Below are positions 29,865 to 38,317 of a stretch of 64,000 bases of DNA, piece by piece. The position numbers and the translations under genes are program-made. Each line of letters opens with the position of its first letter. Position 1 is the first letter of the stretch. The notes under the pieces are model-generated. The model searched no databases. It was not told where the DNA came from and saw only the letters and a list, made by a program, of their open reading frames with translations. Source of the DNA: Bacteroidales bacterium (GTDB lineage: Bacteria > Bacteroidota > Bacteroidia > Bacteroidales > Muribaculaceae); contig JAJPXC010000125.1 of assembly GCA_021205635.1 (NCBI GenBank), positions 37,779-101,778 on the forward strand. Direction: 5' to 3'.

Positions 29865-31054
29865 CGACCGAGGTATTGTTTCTCTTTTTGAATCGCCAGA
29901 TCCTTTGTTTGTTCGGTTACGGAAAAGAGAAGTGATTGGTAATCAGCGGATATTACCAAGGAGCAATAACCCGATTCCAATCCGTACACCTGATGTGGCT
30001 CCTGTTCCTCCCCCCTAGCCCATCGGCCGATCCAATCCTGGATTGCCGAGGCGAAATTTTTGGTCATCGACATGGGCACGCGAGCCGAATATGGGCGCAT
30101 GTCGGCATTGATCCCTACGGTGTAGAACGACCCAGCGTATTCGCGGTTGTAACGGGTCAACCCCTGCGCTACCTCAGCGCAAAGAGGCACCACCATTTGG
30201 CAGCTTTCATCCAGCGTATAAGCCAAGCGATAGGTGGAATCGGCCAGGTTGTAGCCGCCGTTCCTCGACAAAGCGATGGTAGAGGAGATCACCTTCCGGC
30301 TGGCGTCGCTCAACCCCTGCCGGAAGCCCTGCACAACGTCCGGGGAGTCGTCGCCCACAAGGACCACGTTCGCCACGTCGGTCATCGCTTCGGCAACTGA
30401 GCTACCCGCCTGATAAGCGGCTCCGTAGAGGCAGAAGCTCATGGTGTTGACCGCAAGGGTCGTGTCGTTGCTCTCTACGACCAGGTGAGTGACGCGGGGA
30501 TTCTCAGTTAACAAATTGTCTAACGATTTATAGATTGGCTCGTAATTGTCGTTGCACCAAACGATTAACGTGCGTGAATCATCATAGTCCATATTTTGCG
30601 TCCAAAGCAGTATCTCTATCTGGTCCCTCAGAGAAAGATGGGAGGTGTCACTCAGCAATTCCAGTTGGAGCCACAGGTCGTTGGCCCTTGCCGCGGCGGC
30701 AACCCCGCGGTAGATTTCGTCGTTGTAGGTGAGATCGCCCAATTGCTCGCTGGAGTACACGAAAACGACGGCGTCGCGGTCGTCGTTGACCACCGAGTCG
30801 TCGACCCACACGGTGTCGCCATCCTTGGTGCAAGAGCTCGCCAAAACGGCCATGCTTGCCAGAACCAACAATCTACCCTTAGTCCACATTTCCCATAAAG
30901 ATATCAGGCGCACCCGTCGGTCCATTCTCACGGCACTCCACGCATCGTCGACCAACGCTTGTTTCACCGTAAGACGACCTACCGAAGACCTTTGGCCACA
31001 TTTATGGCAAAAGTCCCCGTGAAGCTCGGTTCCGCAATTAAGGCAATGACTCAT
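29861..31054 (-). CDS. Zinc-ribbon (DUF3667-like) N-terminus joined to a BMP/PnrA-like binding lipoprotein or membrane sensor
   Basis: Read from ATG 31054, the protein starts MSHCLNCGTELHGDFCHKCGQ, a CxxC...CxxC ribbon as in DUF3667 proteins, but that family's later part is missing. The same frame continues into TKGRLLVLASMAVLASSC, a membrane segment that also looks like a lipoprotein signal, then a periplasmic-binding domain whose GDLTYNDEIYRGVAAAA resembles the BMP/PnrA nucleoside-binding family. Two readings are possible: a real fusion (cytoplasmic ribbon, one membrane pass, periplasmic sensor), or a lipoprotein starting at 30889 with a relic ribbon gene upstream. The promoter at 31130-31137 puts the first ATG at 31054. 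An in-frame Met at 31162 lies upstream of the predicted transcript. Its stop overlaps the start of the C13-peptidase gene. Confidence 0.65.
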   Translation of the reverse strand: MSHCLNCGTELHGDFCHKCGQRSSVGRLTVKQALVDDAWSAVRMDRRVRLISLWEMWTKGRLLVLASMAVLASSCTKDGDTVWVDDSVVNDDRDAVVFVYSSEQLGDLTYNDEIYRGVAAAARANDLWLQLELLSDTSHLSLRDQIEILLWTQNMDYDDSRTLIVWCNDNYEPIYKSLDNLLTENPRVTHLVVESNDTTLAVNTMSFCLYGAAYQAGSSVAEAMTDVANVVLVGDDSPDVVQGFRQGLSDASRKVISSTIALSRNGGYNLADSTYRLAYTLDESCQMVVPLCAEVAQGLTRYNREYAGSFYTVGINADMRPYSARVPMSMTKNFASAIQDWIGRWARGEEQEPHQVYGLESGYCSLVISADYQSLLFSVTEQTKDLAIQKEKQYLGR

Positions 31055-31129
31055 CGAATAGGCAAGAGTATTTGCGTTGTGTTTAATCCTATGAATCCTG
31101 ATAGGTTGAATCCTAATTGGTTGACAATA

Positions 31130-31162
31130 CAAAATTACAAGGCTTGGGGAAAACGATTGCAA
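31130..31162 (-). promoter_or_regulatory. Promoter of the minus-strand six-gene cluster
   Basis: TAATTTTG on the minus strand (31137 down to 31130) fits TAnnTTTG; TTG at 31162-31160 lies about 22 bases upstream. AATCCT occurs three times in the downstream leader (31085, 31094, 31109 on the + strand), possibly a degenerate repeat. The divergent regulator promoter lies about 145 bp away. Confidence 0.5.
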
Positions 31163-31233
31163 GCGGGGTTATTGAGTAATTGATAGACAATGCCCAAACT
31201 GGGGACAAAAAGGAGGTGCTTTAACACTCATCT

Positions 31234-31274
31234 ATCGTTTTGTCTATCGAATGTTAATCGTTTTGTCCACCGAA
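31234..31274 (+). promoter_or_regulatory. Two direct 18-bp repeats, probable regulator-binding site
   Basis: ATCGTTTTGTCTATCGAA (31234-31251) and ATCGTTTTGTCCACCGAA (31257-31274), 16 of 18 bases identical, 23 bp apart, i.e. roughly two helical turns. The second copy occupies the -33 region of the downstream promoter. Placement suggests control by the adjacent regulator (inference). Confidence 0.55.
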
Positions 31275-31279
31275 AAAAG

Positions 31280-31287
31280 TAAATTTG
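31280..31287 (+). promoter_or_regulatory. -7 box for the TPR-HTH regulator gene
   Basis: TAAATTTG matches TAnnTTTG, 18 bases before the ATG at 31305. No TTTG at the proper -33 spacing; a direct repeat lies there instead, as expected for an activator-dependent promoter. Confidence 0.6.
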
Positions 31288-31304
31288 CATTACAAAATAG
31301 ACAT

Positions 31305-33023
31305 ATGAAATATCTACCGATTATCACAATTCTGCTTGTTGTCGCCGCTTGCTCTCGCCCCGATGCCGGGGATGACGCGCAAAGCGATTTGACACGGCAA
31401 TGCGACTCGCTCGTGGGGAAATTCAACCAATTCCAGGCCGAGTGCGACCCCATGGGCGCCGTCGCGTGGCTCGAGGGCTTGATGCAGAATCCCCCAAAGG
31501 GTTTGCGCCACGACGTGGAGGTGATTTACGCCTATGCCCTGTCGCGCGTCGACTCGCTGGAGAGCGCCGAAGCACACATGACCCATGCGCTGTCGATACC
31601 GATGGAGAATCCCGACGACCAACGCCTGTTTCGCGACTACGCTTACGCGGCAGCCACGTTCTTCCCCGATATCGCCCACGAGGACGATGTGATAGACTGG
31701 GCCAAAAACGGATTAGACTGCGCCTTGCGTTGCGGCAATCCTCCAGGCACTGATTACCTGCGGGCCATGCTCGCCGACATATATAAACGCAAGGGGCGCG
31801 TGGTGGAAGCCATCGCCCTACTCAACGACGCGCTCACCCAGAGCCGCGAGCGGGGTGACACCACGGCCATCGTGAGCGCCCTCAACAGTCTGGCCCAACT
31901 CTACGCCGAATGGGGGCTACCTTCCGAGGCCGACATTTACGCCACCGAGGGAGCCGTGCTCACCCTCGCCGGAGGGGTAAAGCATCCGATAATCGCCACC
32001 GAGGCCCTTACCGTGAAAGCCCACTGCGCTGTTGAGCTGGATCAAGAAGAGGCGGGGCGATACCTCGCTTCGGCTGATTCACTGGCGGTCAACCTCCCCT
32101 ACAACATGGGCCAAGAGGATATTGACTTGATATTCGCCCGTTACCAAGGCGGTCAAGAGGCAGTGGAGCGCATCAAGCGGTTTGTCACCCAGGCCTCTCC
32201 CTACAAAGCGGTGGACGGTTGGCTGGCGTTGGCCATGCTCTACAAATCAGCCGGCGACCGCGTCAACGAGTCGGTAGCTTTGGATAGCCTCTGCTCCAAG
32301 ATCGGCATGTTGAGCAACAAGGTGAGAATCTCCTCGGGCACCTGGAATTTCGCCATCGGCGAATGCGCTCTCCTAGGCAATAGCGGACAATTGGCCACAT
32401 TGGGACGCTTGTTAGCAGCCGACACACTCGGCACGGTCGACGATTACACCCGTCAATGCCTGTGGGAGAACGTGTTGCGAGAGCAAGCCCTCACCCACGA
32501 TATGGAGATGAAGGCAGTATCGGCAGAGAAAAGTCTGCACACCACCCGCATGTGGCTGGCCATCGTCGCCGCCATATTGGCAATCGTCGTGTGCTTTGTG
32601 CTGATATGGTGGCTACGCAAGCGCTACCAACGTCGCCAAGAGGAGTTGAGCTCCCAGCTCATGGAGGCCATGCGCAACGCCGACGAGGAACGCCGACGCG
32701 CCGAAAACATGATCGTGGAGCCTGAATCCCTTGGCATGATACGCCAACTTACCCCCTCGTTGCTTATCGAGAAGGGGGAGATGGAATTTCGCGAACAGTT
32801 CATGCGCCTGTACCCGCGATTCTTGATTTCGTTGCCAAAATTGTCGCACCGCGACGAGCTCCTGTGCATGCTCATCGCCTTGGAGGTTGACGCCCACCGT
32901 TGCGCCCAGTTGCTGGCCATCACCAAGGCTTCGGTCAACACCGCCCGCTACCGACTGCGCCGCAAGCTCAACCTTCCCACCGACCTCTCCCTCGACGATT
33001 ACATTCGCGAGCACCTCTATTGA
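31305..33023 (+). CDS. Membrane-bound TPR-helix-turn-helix transcriptional regulator
   Basis: 572 residues from ATG 31305; an earlier in-frame Met at 31251 lies upstream of the promoter box. The N-terminus MKYLPIITILLVVAACSRPD is a lipoprotein-like or membrane signal. Residues about 35-390 are tetratricopeptide-like helical repeats placed outside the inner membrane. One transmembrane helix lies at about 417-438 (WLAIVAAILAIVVCFVLIWW), followed by a charged coiled coil (RQEELSSQLMEAMRNADEERRRAE) and a C-terminal HTH (LSHRDELLCMLIALEVDAHRCAQLLAITKASVNTARYRLRRKL). This topology lets an extracytoplasmic signal reach DNA directly, as in other Bacteroidota TPR-HTH regulators. It is divergent from the six-gene cluster, so that cluster is the obvious target. 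Confidence 0.85.
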   Translation: MKYLPIITILLVVAACSRPDAGDDAQSDLTRQCDSLVGKFNQFQAECDPMGAVAWLEGLMQNPPKGLRHDVEVIYAYALSRVDSLESAEAHMTHALSIPMENPDDQRLFRDYAYAAATFFPDIAHEDDVIDWAKNGLDCALRCGNPPGTDYLRAMLADIYKRKGRVVEAIALLNDALTQSRERGDTTAIVSALNSLAQLYAEWGLPSEADIYATEGAVLTLAGGVKHPIIATEALTVKAHCAVELDQEEAGRYLASADSLAVNLPYNMGQEDIDLIFARYQGGQEAVERIKRFVTQASPYKAVDGWLALAMLYKSAGDRVNESVALDSLCSKIGMLSNKVRISSGTWNFAIGECALLGNSGQLATLGRLLAADTLGTVDDYTRQCLWENVLREQALTHDMEMKAVSAEKSLHTTRMWLAIVAAILAIVVCFVLIWWLRKRYQRRQEELSSQLMEAMRNADEERRRAENMIVEPESLGMIRQLTPSLLIEKGEMEFREQFMRLYPRFLISLPKLSHRDELLCMLIALEVDAHRCAQLLAITKASVNTARYRLRRKLNLPTDLSLDDYIREHLY

Positions 33024-33118
33024 GCGAGGTCGACGGCGTTGTCGATGAGCGCATTTCCTCGGGTATCTCCTTGCAGTAAGCGGCGGCCATTGGCCCGGGG
33101 ATAGTCATTCTCGAGTAG

Positions 33119-34783
33119 TCAGTAGGCCTTTTCGTGGACGCCGGCGACGGCGCGGCCCGACGGATCGTTGAGTTTCTGGAACGACGCGTCCCAAGCCAGA
33201 GCCTCGGCCGTCGAGCAGGCCACCGACGGCACCGACGGCACGCATGCGGCTGCCGTGGCCGACGGGAAATGCTCCTCGAATATCGTGCGATAATAGTACT
33301 CCTCCTTGTTCATGGGCGTGTTCACCGGGAAACGGCGATGGGCGTTGCGCATCATCTCGTCGGTCACTTGCGACGCTGTAATCTCCTTGAGCGAGTCGAT
33401 CCAGGAGTACCCTACCCCGTCGCTAAACTGCTCCTTCTGGCGCCAGCATATCTCCTGGGGCAGCAGGTCCTCAAATGCCTTGCGGAGCACCCACTTCTCC
33501 ATCTTGCCGTCGCGGGCCATCTTGTCGGCCGGATTGATGCGCATGGCCACGTCGAGAAACTCTTTGTCCAAGAAAGGCACGCGCCCCTCAACGCCCCAAG
33601 CCGACAGCGCCTTGTTGGCTCGCAGGCAATCGTAAAGATGCAGCTTGGAGAGCTTGCGCACAGTCTCCTCGTGGAACGCCTGGGCCGACGGCGCCTTGTG
33701 GAAGTAGAGATAACCGCCGAAGATCTCGTCGGCACCCTCGCCCGAGAGCACCATCTTGATACCCATCGACTTGATCACGCGCGCCAGCAGGTACATCGGC
33801 GTGGAGGCACGCACGGTTGTCACATCGTAAGTCTCCAGGTAATATATCACGTCGCGGATGGCGTCCAAGCCTTCCTGCACGGTGTAGTTGATTTCGTGGT
33901 GCACGGTGCCGATATGCTCGGCCACTTTGCGCGCGGCCACAAGGTCGGGAGCGCCCTTCAAGCCCACCGCAAATGAGTGCAATCGGGGCCACCAAGCCTC
34001 TTCCTTGCCCGCCTCCTCAATACGCATCGGAGCGTATTTGGCGGCAACAGCCGAGATAATCGACGAGTCAAGACCACCCGACAGCAACACCCCGTAAGGC
34101 ACGTCGCTCATCAACTGTCGTTTTACCGCGGCCTCCAAGGCCTCGCGCAACTCGGGGATCGACGTGGGGTTATCCTTGACGGCTTCGTAGCTTTCCCAGT
34201 CGCGGTGGTACCAGCGGGTAATCTCTCCCGTGGCGCTGTCGTAGACGTGTCCCGGCAAAAACGGCTCTATCACGTCGCACACCCCCTCCATGGCCTTGAT
34301 CTCGCTCGCGAAATAGCGATGCCCCTCGCGGTCACTGCCCATATACAAGGGGATCACACCGATCGGGTCGCGTGCCACAATATATCGGTCGGCCTCAGCG
34401 TCGTACAGGGCGAACGCGAAGATGCCGTTGAGCTCCTCCAGGAAATCCGGGCCTTTGTCGCGATACAGGGCCAAAATCACCTCGCAGTCGCTGCCAGTGA
34501 GAAACTCATATTTCCCCTCGTAGCGCTTGCGTATATCACGGTGGTTGTAAATCTCGCCATTCACAGCCAGTATCACTTTACCGTCGGCGGTTTTCAACGG
34601 TTGACCTCCCGACTCAGGGTCAACAATCGACAGGCGCTCATGGGCCAATATCGCGTCGTGGCCACACCATATACCCGACCAGTCGGGACCGCGGTGACGA
34701 ATTTTCTTGGACATCTTAAGCACCTCGGGACGTAGACGTTGGACGTCTCCCTCGGCTTCAAACATAGCGACTATGCCACACAT
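33119..34783 (-). CDS. asnB: Asparagine synthase B (glutamine-hydrolysing)
   Basis: Makes asparagine from aspartate, glutamine and ATP in the cytoplasm. 554 residues, the usual AsnB length. Cys2 of MCGIVAMFE is the glutaminase nucleophile; RHRGPDWSG and NGEIYNHRDIR belong to the class II glutamine amidotransferase domain. The synthetase domain has the PP-loop LSGGLDSS and the VLSGEGADEIFGGYLYFHKAP motif. It is transcribed alone from a near-perfect promoter. The C-terminal tail after residue 520 is Ala/Ser-rich, as in related enzymes. Confidence 0.97.
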   Translation of the reverse strand: MCGIVAMFEAEGDVQRLRPEVLKMSKKIRHRGPDWSGIWCGHDAILAHERLSIVDPESGGQPLKTADGKVILAVNGEIYNHRDIRKRYEGKYEFLTGSDCEVILALYRDKGPDFLEELNGIFAFALYDAEADRYIVARDPIGVIPLYMGSDREGHRYFASEIKAMEGVCDVIEPFLPGHVYDSATGEITRWYHRDWESYEAVKDNPTSIPELREALEAAVKRQLMSDVPYGVLLSGGLDSSIISAVAAKYAPMRIEEAGKEEAWWPRLHSFAVGLKGAPDLVAARKVAEHIGTVHHEINYTVQEGLDAIRDVIYYLETYDVTTVRASTPMYLLARVIKSMGIKMVLSGEGADEIFGGYLYFHKAPSAQAFHEETVRKLSKLHLYDCLRANKALSAWGVEGRVPFLDKEFLDVAMRINPADKMARDGKMEKWVLRKAFEDLLPQEICWRQKEQFSDGVGYSWIDSLKEITASQVTDEMMRNAHRRFPVNTPMNKEEYYYRTIFEEHFPSATAAACVPSVPSVACSTAEALAWDASFQKLNDPSGRAVAGVHEKAY

Positions 34784-34822
34784 TTTTCTAATATTTTTGA
34801 GTTTTTATTTACAATTTGCTCG

Positions 34823-34853
34823 CAAAATTACACATTTACTCACAATTTGCAAA
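34823..34853 (-). promoter_or_regulatory. asnB promoter, full consensus
   Basis: On the minus strand TTTG (34853-34850), 19-base spacer, TAATTTTG (34830-34823): an exact match to the primary Bacteroidota sigma consensus. The leader is about 35 nt. Confidence 0.8.
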
Positions 34854-34876
34854 ATATTCGCCCAAAATATGTGATA

Positions 34877-34900
34877 AAATTTACATCCAAATTTACATCC
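34877..34900. repeat. Tandem 12-bp duplication AAATTTACATCC in a divergent promoter region
   Basis: Two perfect copies, 34877-34888 and 34889-34900, between the asnB promoter and the promoter of the downstream secreted protein. ACAATTTGC is also repeated at 34811 and 34842. Could be operators; no regulator is adjacent. Confidence 0.6.
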
Positions 34901-34957
34901 ACCCAAGCCCCTCATCCCGTAGTTCACTGTTTATTAGCACAATCAAATATTTTTACG

Positions 34958-34965
34958 TATCTTTG
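34958..34965 (+). promoter_or_regulatory. -7 box for the secreted beta-helix protein gene
   Basis: TATCTTTG, exact TAnnTTTG match, 53 bases before the ATG; no good -33 element. Confidence 0.55.
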
Positions 34966-35018
34966 CGACCAGAAACAATCTACCCTGAAACAACTTAAAT
35001 CTAACTTATCACACAGTT

Positions 35019-37688
35019 ATGCTTACCGATAACCTGCGACGCTCGCTGAGCGCCCTTTCGTTGACGCTAGTTTCCTCAGCCGCAACCGCGTGGGCCTTCG
35101 ACAAGGCCGATTTCCTGATTAGCCCGGAGGCCCAAACGGCCGAGAGTGGCGAGACTATCTACTATCAAGGTCACAGCTACACCGCTGGCACGACGGCTTT
35201 CGCCACGCTAGCCGAGGTGGAGGCCGCAGGAGCCCAGGAGGGTTGCACCGTGGCGTTCGCCCCGGGCACTTGGTCGTCGGCATTCAGTGTCAACACCAAG
35301 GGGATGACGCTGCTTGGCGCCAACGCGTGGATCGACTCTCGGGCATGCGACCGTGGCTCAGCCTCCATCATCACCGCCAACGTGAAGGTCAACGCCTCGG
35401 GCGTCACCATCAACGGTTTCGACTTCACCGGAGGTGGCCGCGTGACCAACACCACCTGCTCCTCCGAGAGCCCGTTGGAGGGGTTCACATTCATCTTCAA
35501 CAAGGCTTACGCGACGACATTCGGCCGCGCCAACACCAAGGCCGTGGTAAAGCTAGGCACCATCTACAGCGACGCCACGGCTACCACAGCCGCGGCGCAA
35601 TGCCAAGTGAAAGACGTGACAATCGCCCACAACACATTCGCCTCCGATGAGCCTAACCACCACGTGCTCATCGCCGGAGCCTTTGGCGCCACCACAATCG
35701 AGGACAACCGATTCAATACCGGTGGGCAACCCCTGAGAATGGACAACTCCTCGGGCGATGTGTCGATTCGTCACAATTCGTTCAAGAACATTGGCCAGCA
35801 AGCCATCGACGCCGGCGCGTCGGGAAATCCCGGCGACTTCTGTCTGTCGTTCAACCGTTGCGGCTACACGGCCTCCACTTTCGACATCGTCAGCAACGAT
35901 TTCGCCGCCAACACGGGCCAGGGCACGCTCTATCCCATGATACGCTTCTTTCCCGGCGACGGCACCAACATGGTCACCCCCGACGACTCGCGGGTCAACA
36001 TCAACTGGAACGATTTCCGCAAGAAGAAACCGATGCTGTACGCCGACGGCGCCCAGTCCTACAACTATATTTATTATGTGAACAAGGGGCACGGCACCCT
36101 GGTGAGCGACGTGCGCTTCAACCAATGTGACACTACCAACTATTGCTACGGTTTCGTGCCTTTGGAGCCGATGTCGACCGCCAACGCCACCACCTACCGC
36201 GTATACGCCGACCAATCCTCACTGCTCAAGCCCAGCTCGGCCACAGTCAAGGGATGGTACAAGCAGAACGTGGCCATCGGCGACGTAACCGTTATGCAAA
36301 GCTTCGATATCGACCCCGTGACCGGTGACTTGTACTTCATCCAAGTGCGCTCGGGATCATCGTCGCTCAGCAGCGATCCCAAGCCGTTGATCGTTAGCCG
36401 CGTGCCCGCCGACGGCTCGTCGGTTGAGAAGATGACCATGTGCTGGTCGGGCCACGGCACCAACATGAAGATCGCCCGCGTCGACGGCCGAGTGTACATC
36501 TTCACCGGCGGAGCCGCCACCCTAAATTCCTCCGGCTCGGAAACCGTGTCGCAGAAATGCATGTGGTTCCCCTTCGTGGCCGGCGCCACCATCGACGGCC
36601 GCGAAACGTCGTTCACCTACGGAGGCACCACCTATCCCCTCTCATTCTTCGACTGGGACAAGGGCACCAACGAGTACCCCGCCATTGACGAGGCCAACCG
36701 CCTGTTCTGCTCACGCGTCTACACCAAGACCGACGGGGTGGTATACAACTGGTACGGGGTGTACGACCTCGACGACGTGCTCGCCAACGGCTCCGACGCC
36801 ACCCGCCTGGCCTACGTCAAACTCACCCGGGGCGACAACCCCACATCGGTCACCGAGGACAACGGTTACAACACCTGGGACCACCAAGGTTACACTATCA
36901 ACGGCGACTACCTTTACATAATGGAGGGTATCTCGGCCGGCTCGACCGGCACCAGCGGCGACCAAGTGTCGATCGACGGCAAGCCCACCGTGTTTGTCCA
37001 CATCTATAATTGGCGCACCAACCAGTTCGTCTACCGCAAGCAATTGACCGCCTCGGGCATCATCAACCAGTCGTTCGGCGAGGTGGAGGGCTGCACCGTG
37101 CGCCGCCTCGCGGGCGAGGAACACGCTTCGTTCTACGTGGCATTCGCCAACGGATCGTCAGGCGCCCGCAAAATGAACATCTACAAATACGGCATGGACG
37201 ACACCTCGGTTTACACCAAGGTGGAGACGCCCGTGATCTCCACCGACGTCACCTCCTTGACGTGGGAGGTGGACAACACCACGGCCGTCACCAAGGAGAT
37301 CGCGGCCACTTACGAGAATCTCGTGGGCTACGTCCACCCCGTCATCTCGGGCCCCGACCAGCAATACTTCACCGTCACCACCACGGCCAACGTCACCCCC
37401 TATAAGCGCTCATCCACCGTAAAGGTGAAATTCAAAGCCTCCAAAACGCAAGAAAGCTACACCGCCTACCTGCGACTGTCATCGCCCATGGCCACCGACG
37501 TGATCATCCCCTTGACAGCCTACAACTCAGCCGCCATCACCGGCGTGGAATCCATCACAACTACGCCCGATCTCTCCCCCACCCCTGTAGAATACTACAA
37601 TCTCCAGGGCATCCGCATCACCAACCCCCAGCCAGGCCAAATCCTCATCCGCCGCCAAGGAACCAACGCCACTAAGATTAGGTATTAG
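35019..37688 (+). CDS. Secreted right-handed beta-helix / pectate-lyase-like surface protein
   Basis: 889 residues with a signal peptide (LSALSLTLVSSAATAWAFD). Residues about 60-330 show the short strand-turn pattern and Asn-rich rungs of a parallel beta-helix (VNASGVTINGFDFTGGGRV, TIEDNRFNTGG, VSIRHNSFKNIGQQAID). The central part (about 380-700) has propeller-like strands (DIDPVTGDLYFIQVRSG). A BACON-like Ig segment precedes the end (TSLTWEVDNTTAVTKEIAAT). The tail YYNLQGIRITNPQPGQILI is the shared C-terminal signature and is very close to the tail of the M6 protease at 47393-49957. No catalytic residues identified; polysaccharide binding or lysis is a guess from the fold. Confidence 0.75.
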   Translation: MLTDNLRRSLSALSLTLVSSAATAWAFDKADFLISPEAQTAESGETIYYQGHSYTAGTTAFATLAEVEAAGAQEGCTVAFAPGTWSSAFSVNTKGMTLLGANAWIDSRACDRGSASIITANVKVNASGVTINGFDFTGGGRVTNTTCSSESPLEGFTFIFNKAYATTFGRANTKAVVKLGTIYSDATATTAAAQCQVKDVTIAHNTFASDEPNHHVLIAGAFGATTIEDNRFNTGGQPLRMDNSSGDVSIRHNSFKNIGQQAIDAGASGNPGDFCLSFNRCGYTASTFDIVSNDFAANTGQGTLYPMIRFFPGDGTNMVTPDDSRVNINWNDFRKKKPMLYADGAQSYNYIYYVNKGHGTLVSDVRFNQCDTTNYCYGFVPLEPMSTANATTYRVYADQSSLLKPSSATVKGWYKQNVAIGDVTVMQSFDIDPVTGDLYFIQVRSGSSSLSSDPKPLIVSRVPADGSSVEKMTMCWSGHGTNMKIARVDGRVYIFTGGAATLNSSGSETVSQKCMWFPFVAGATIDGRETSFTYGGTTYPLSFFDWDKGTNEYPAIDEANRLFCSRVYTKTDGVVYNWYGVYDLDDVLANGSDATRLAYVKLTRGDNPTSVTEDNGYNTWDHQGYTINGDYLYIMEGISAGSTGTSGDQVSIDGKPTVFVHIYNWRTNQFVYRKQLTASGIINQSFGEVEGCTVRRLAGEEHASFYVAFANGSSGARKMNIYKYGMDDTSVYTKVETPVISTDVTSLTWEVDNTTAVTKEIAATYENLVGYVHPVISGPDQQYFTVTTTANVTPYKRSSTVKVKFKASKTQESYTAYLRLSSPMATDVIIPLTAYNSAAITGVESITTTPDLSPTPVEYYNLQGIRITNPQPGQILIRRQGTNATKIRY

Positions 37689-37722
37689 GGATTAGGGATT
37701 AAGGCCGTTCGGCTTGCCGAAC
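37684..37722. repeat. Three heptamers ATTAGGG at a stop codon, followed by a hairpin
   Basis: ATTAGGG, ATTAGGG, ATTAAGG (37684-37704) overlap the TAG stop of the secreted protein gene. Directly after, GTTCGGC-TT-GCCGAAC (37707-37722) is a perfect 7-bp hairpin. Third site in the window where a heptamer array abuts a gene end. Confidence 0.75.
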
Positions 37723-37781
37723 ACCTCCTCTCAATTAACCTCTCAAGAACCCTTAAGCGTCTTATTTTGTTATACTAGAAA

Positions 37782-37810
37782 GGGAGCCAGTGGCCGCGCC
37801 GCTGGCTCCC
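37782..37810. terminator. GC-rich hairpin before the thioredoxin-like gene
   Basis: GGGAGCCAG (37782-37790) pairs with CTGGCTCCC (37802-37810), with an inner GGC/GCC pairing. Followed by A-rich heptamers rather than a U-tract, so it may be a terminator for the upstream gene or an RNA-stability element. Confidence 0.55.
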
Positions 37811-37814
37811 TAAC

Positions 37815-37863
37815 AACTAAAAACTAACAACTAAAAACTAACAACTAAAAACTAACAACTAAA
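37815..37863. repeat. Seven tandem heptamers AACTAAM
   Basis: AACTAAA and AACTAAC alternate for seven copies (49 bp), ending 19 bases before the thioredoxin-like ATG. An eighth copy is degenerate (ACTATAA). Confidence 0.9.
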
Positions 37864-37882
37864 ACTATAACCCTATACAACC

Positions 37883-38224
37883 ATGGACGTACATGAACTG
37901 ATGAAAGGCCACGTTGCGGGACTAGTAGAGTTCTACGACAACTCCTCAGCCTGTGACCAAGCCAACAAAATCACCGAAGAGGTTAAACAAATCCTGGGAC
38001 CCGATTCCCCCGTGTTCCGTATCAACATCGAGGAGAATCCCCGCGAGGTATCGCTCGTGAAACTCGAAACCATCCCCACGATCATCATCTACCGTAACGG
38101 CCGAGAGGAATGGCGCATTACCAGCGACTTCCCGGCCGCCAAAGTGCTTGCCGAGCGCCTCCACAGCTCCGACCAGCCTCCGGGCGCCATCAACCCCCTC
38201 AAAGGCCGTCCTCGCGACTGGTAA
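37883..38224 (+). CDS. Thioredoxin-fold protein with a degenerate active site
   Basis: 113 residues, the size of thioredoxin. The fold is recognisable from GLVEFYDNSSACDQANKIT, VFRINIEENPREVSLVKLETIPTIIIYRNGREEW, with the cis-Pro loop ETIPTI in place. The redox motif WCGPC is replaced by NSSAC, leaving a single cysteine, so ordinary dithiol-disulfide exchange is not expected; a chaperone, monothiol or scaffold role is possible. No signal peptide, hence cytoplasmic. Stand-alone gene between a heptamer array and the phosphomutase promoter. Confidence 0.8.
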   Translation: MDVHELMKGHVAGLVEFYDNSSACDQANKITEEVKQILGPDSPVFRINIEENPREVSLVKLETIPTIIIYRNGREEWRITSDFPAAKVLAERLHSSDQPPGAINPLKGRPRDW

Positions 38225-38317
38225 CCCCCATCAAGCCACCGTGCCCCCCCTTTGCGCCACCGTGCCCCGCGGTTTGCCGCGGTGGCTATTATTTTAAGCA
38301 AATTTTGCTAAAAATTT

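Noticed and set aside
33024..33118. TCGAC/GTCGA hairpin between the regulator and asnB
   Set aside because: Only a 5-6 bp stem with no U-tract; too weak to call a terminator.
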